Source of the DNA: an uncultured Collinsella sp.
GTDB taxonomy: Bacteria; Actinomycetota; Coriobacteriia; Coriobacteriales; Coriobacteriaceae
Reading direction: 5' to 3'
NCBI GenBank assembly: GCA_902494545.1
Contig: CABUTP010000055.1
Coordinates: 1 to 8,422, forward strand
DNA: 8,422 bases
Notes under the pieces: generated by a model
Databases searched by the model: none
What the model saw: only the letters and a program-made list of their open reading frames with translations
What the model was told of the DNA's origin: nothing
Position numbers and translations under genes: made by a program
Shown here: piece by piece, positions 6,529-8,422 of the stretch
Layout: every line of letters starts with the position of its first letter
How positions within the stretch are numbered: the stretch's first letter is position 1

Positions 6529-7584
6529 GTGAACGGGTACGTGCAACATGACGGTTTTGGCCGCGATATCAACTACCTGCGCATTGCCGTTACCGACAAG
6601 TGCAATTTCCGCTGCATCTATTGCATGCCGGCCGATGGCGTGGCGCCCCGTGCGCACGACGAGCTGCTCAGTGCCGAGGAAATCGCCCGCTTTGTGCGCC
6701 TGGTGGCGGGAGAGGGCATTCGCCACGTGCGCCTGACGGGTGGCGAGCCGCTGGTCAGCCGGCGCATCATCCCGCTCATTCGCGACATTCGCGCGATCCC
6801 GCAGATCGAGGATATCTCGCTTACCACCAACGGCGCCCTGCTGCCCAAGCTGGCGCCGCGGCTCAAAGATGCCGGGCTTAACCGCGTCAACATCTCGCTC
6901 GACACGCTCGACCCCGATCTGTTTGGTAAGATCACGCGCCTGGGCCGGCTCGAGCAGACCATGGCGGGCATCGACGCGGCACTGGCTTGGGGCTTTGAGC
7001 CGGTTAAGGTGAACTGCGTTGTTGTGCGACGGCTCAACCAGGATGTGGCGGCCCTCGCACGGCTGACCGTCGACCGCCCCATTCACCTGCGCTTTATCGA
7101 ATACATGCCCATCGGCGACGAACGCACGAGCTCGCATTGCGCTGTGGACCCGCATGCGCCCGCGCTCAATCCCGAGCTGTGGGACGCGAGCGATACCGTG
7201 CCGAGCGACGAGCTGCGGGCGCGCATCAATGCAGGAGCCGCCGCGGTGGGCCTGGACGAGCTCGAGCCGCTCGACATTAACGACGCTCCTGCCGGCGCGG
7301 GCCCTGCGCGCTATTGGCATTTTCCGGGCGCGGCGGGAACGGTTGGCTTCATCAGCGCCATGTCCAACCATTTTTGTGCGAATTGCAACCGCCTGCGCCT
7401 GACGGCCGATGGCAACGTGCGTCCGTGCCTGTTCAGCGATGCCGAGTATTCGGTGCGTGACACCCTGCGCCGTGGTGATGATATGCAGGTACTTTCGATT
7501 TGGCGCGATGCCGTGGCCCACAAACCGCAGGAACACGCGATAATTGAGGGCACGCAACGATTTATGTCCCAAATCGGAGGATGA
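6529..7584 (+). CDS. moaA: GTP 3',8-cyclase MoaA (radical SAM)
   Basis: A 351-residue cytosolic enzyme of the first step in molybdenum-cofactor synthesis: it uses S-adenosylmethionine and two [4Fe-4S] clusters to turn GTP into 3',8-cyclo-GTP, which MoaC processes. Seen: the radical-SAM cluster motif CNFRCIYC (Cys25, Cys29, Cys32); the SAM-binding GGEP (71-74); the second cluster from Cys283, Cys286 and Cys300, in the family spacing CX2C-X13-C; NRLRLT (287-292) carrying the GTP-contacting arginines; and the conserved C-terminal Gly-Gly needed for cyclisation. Length is normal for MoaA (about 330-350). The GTG start follows a strong ribosome binding site and gives the usual GRDINYLRIAVTDKC N-terminus. 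The moaC start lies four bases beyond its stop, and the moaC Shine-Dalgarno GGAGG is embedded in the final Gly-Gly codons, so the two are co-transcribed and probably translationally coupled. Iron-sulfur and SAM chemistry imply low-oxygen growth. Confidence 0.97.
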   Translation: MNGYVQHDGFGRDINYLRIAVTDKCNFRCIYCMPADGVAPRAHDELLSAEEIARFVRLVAGEGIRHVRLTGGEPLVSRRIIPLIRDIRAIPQIEDISLTTNGALLPKLAPRLKDAGLNRVNISLDTLDPDLFGKITRLGRLEQTMAGIDAALAWGFEPVKVNCVVVRRLNQDVAALARLTVDRPIHLRFIEYMPIGDERTSSHCAVDPHAPALNPELWDASDTVPSDELRARINAGAAAVGLDELEPLDINDAPAGAGPARYWHFPGAAGTVGFISAMSNHFCANCNRLRLTADGNVRPCLFSDAEYSVRDTLRRGDDMQVLSIWRDAVAHKPQEHAIIEGTQRFMSQIGG

Positions 7585-7588
7585 TCAT

Positions 7589-8422
7589 ATGGCCAAGAGC
7601 AGGTACGCCGATGCCACCAAGGCCGCTCGCAGGGGCGCGATGTCTGCCCACAAAGCCACGGCTGCGGCGAATGTTGGCAACGCCGACACGTCCGTGCAAC
7701 CGTCTGCCAGCGCTGTCGCCGAGCCCGCCCGTGACGCCCGTCGTGACGAGCTGACGCACGTGGACGCCAAGGGCGAGGTGCGCATGGTCGACGTGTCCGA
7801 CAAGGCCGAGACCCATCGCATCGCCATCGCCGAGGGCACCATCCTCATGCATCCTGAGACGCAGGCCATGGTGCTGCAGGACCGCGCCAAAAAGGGCGAC
7901 GTGCTCGCCTGCGCGCGCGTGGCGGGCATCATGGCCATCAAACGCACGAGCGACATCATCCCCATGTGTCATCCGCTGCTCATTACCAAGAGCAAGTGCG
8001 ACATTGTGCCCATCGCTGCGGCGGGGACGCCGGCCGAGGACGTGCCCGAGGGCTGGGCGCCGGCGCGCGCGGACGGGCAGGTTGGCTTTCACGTACTGGT
8101 TACGGCCGGCGTGACGGGCAAGACGGGTATTGAGATGGAGGCCCTGACTGGAGCGAGTGCCGCGTGCCTAACGATCTATGACATGTGCAAGGCGGTCGAT
8201 CGTGGCATGGAGATCGTCGACGTGCGCCTGCTGCACAAGGAGGGCGGCCGCTCGGGCGTGTGGGATCGTGCAGAGCGTCAGGCCGCTGCTGTTGAGGCCG
8301 TGGCCGCTGACGGTGCCGCGCCCGCGAGCGCACCCGTCGCCGTTGCACCCGCAGCTCCGACCCCGGCTGTCCCCGCGATCGCGTTTATCGGCTACCAGAA
8401 CTCGGGCAAGACCACGCTGGTC
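7589..8422 (+). CDS. moaC: Cyclic pyranopterin monophosphate synthase MoaC, fused to a MobB-like P-loop domain (3' end cut by window)
   Basis: An open frame of 278 codons reaching the window edge in frame. Residues 54-224 are MoaC, which converts 3',8-cyclo-GTP to cyclic pyranopterin monophosphate. Seen: LTHVDAKGEVRMVDVSDKAE (55-74), KKGDVLACARVAGI, the MCHPL active-site loop (126-130), TGKTGIEMEALTGAS (176-190), and YDMCK (197-201) whose Asp198 and Lys201 match the catalytic Asp128 and Lys131 of E. coli MoaC. The end LLHKEGGRSG (214-223) corresponds to the end of single-domain MoaC. The frame continues with an Ala/Pro-rich linker (about 228-262) and then AIAFIGYQNSGKTTLV (263-278), a hydrophobic strand plus Walker A (GYQNSGKT) typical of the start of MobB, the GTP-binding protein of cofactor nucleotide attachment. 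The first 53 residues are a basic, Ala-rich extension absent from E. coli MoaC. Start ATG 7589 has GGAGG eight bases upstream. The MoaC call is sure; the MobB call rests on one motif and context. Confidence 0.93.
   Translation, partial: MAKSRYADATKAARRGAMSAHKATAAANVGNADTSVQPSASAVAEPARDARRDELTHVDAKGEVRMVDVSDKAETHRIAIAEGTILMHPETQAMVLQDRAKKGDVLACARVAGIMAIKRTSDIIPMCHPLLITKSKCDIVPIAAAGTPAEDVPEGWAPARADGQVGFHVLVTAGVTGKTGIEMEALTGASAACLTIYDMCKAVDRGMEIVDVRLLHKEGGRSGVWDRAERQAAAVEAVAADGAAPASAPVAVAPAAPTPAVPAIAFIGYQNSGKTTLV

Noticed and set aside
6340..7572. A 410-codon minus-strand frame opposite moaA
   Set aside because: It is a shadow of moaA, whose CX3CX2C, GGEP and C-terminal Gly-Gly motifs are unambiguous; the antisense product has no family features and runs into the repeat.

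Overview
The window is GC-rich, with strong G/C preference at third codon positions and dense gene packing. Its proteins look like those of human-gut Coriobacteriia; Collinsella or a close relative is my best guess. This is inferred from codon style, gene content and repeat style, not from a database match.

Layout. (1) Positions 1-1065, minus strand: a MATE-family multidrug exporter whose C-terminus lies outside the window. (2) Positions 1066-1327: a divergent promoter region. The MATE-side promoter has a -35 and -10 separated by 19 bp and a dyad across the spacer, the layout of promoters activated by MerR-family regulators. (3) Positions 1328-5042, plus strand: two overlapping genes for a heterodimeric ABC exporter of the TM287/288, LmrCD, BmrCD type. 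The first subunit has a degenerate Walker B and H-loop, the second has a degenerate signature motif, so the pair forms one competent and one degenerate ATP site. The Shine-Dalgarno of the second gene lies in an 8-bp GNRA-capped hairpin inside the end of the first gene, suggesting translational coupling. (4) Positions 5091-6398: a 345-codon gene for a protein with a PD-(D/E)XK-like nuclease domain (DUF559/Vsr/AbiEi-associated style), flanked by two nearly identical 64-bp palindromic repeats in the same orientation. (5) Positions 6529-8422, plus strand: moaA, then moaC four bases later. The moaC frame continues through a Pro/Ala-rich linker into a P-loop that looks like the start of MobB, so the gene probably encodes a MoaC-MobB fusion cut by the window edge.

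Working together: the left half holds two unrelated drug or metabolite export systems transcribed away from each other. The right half begins a molybdenum-cofactor operon: MoaA and MoaC make cyclic pyranopterin monophosphate, and MobB assists nucleotide attachment to the mature cofactor. The repeat-flanked nuclease-like gene between them has no evident functional link to either side and looks like a separately acquired unit.

Most worth following up: the repeat pair around the nuclease-like gene, the MoaC-MobB fusion, the MerR-type promoter of the MATE gene, and the RBS hairpin in the ABC operon.
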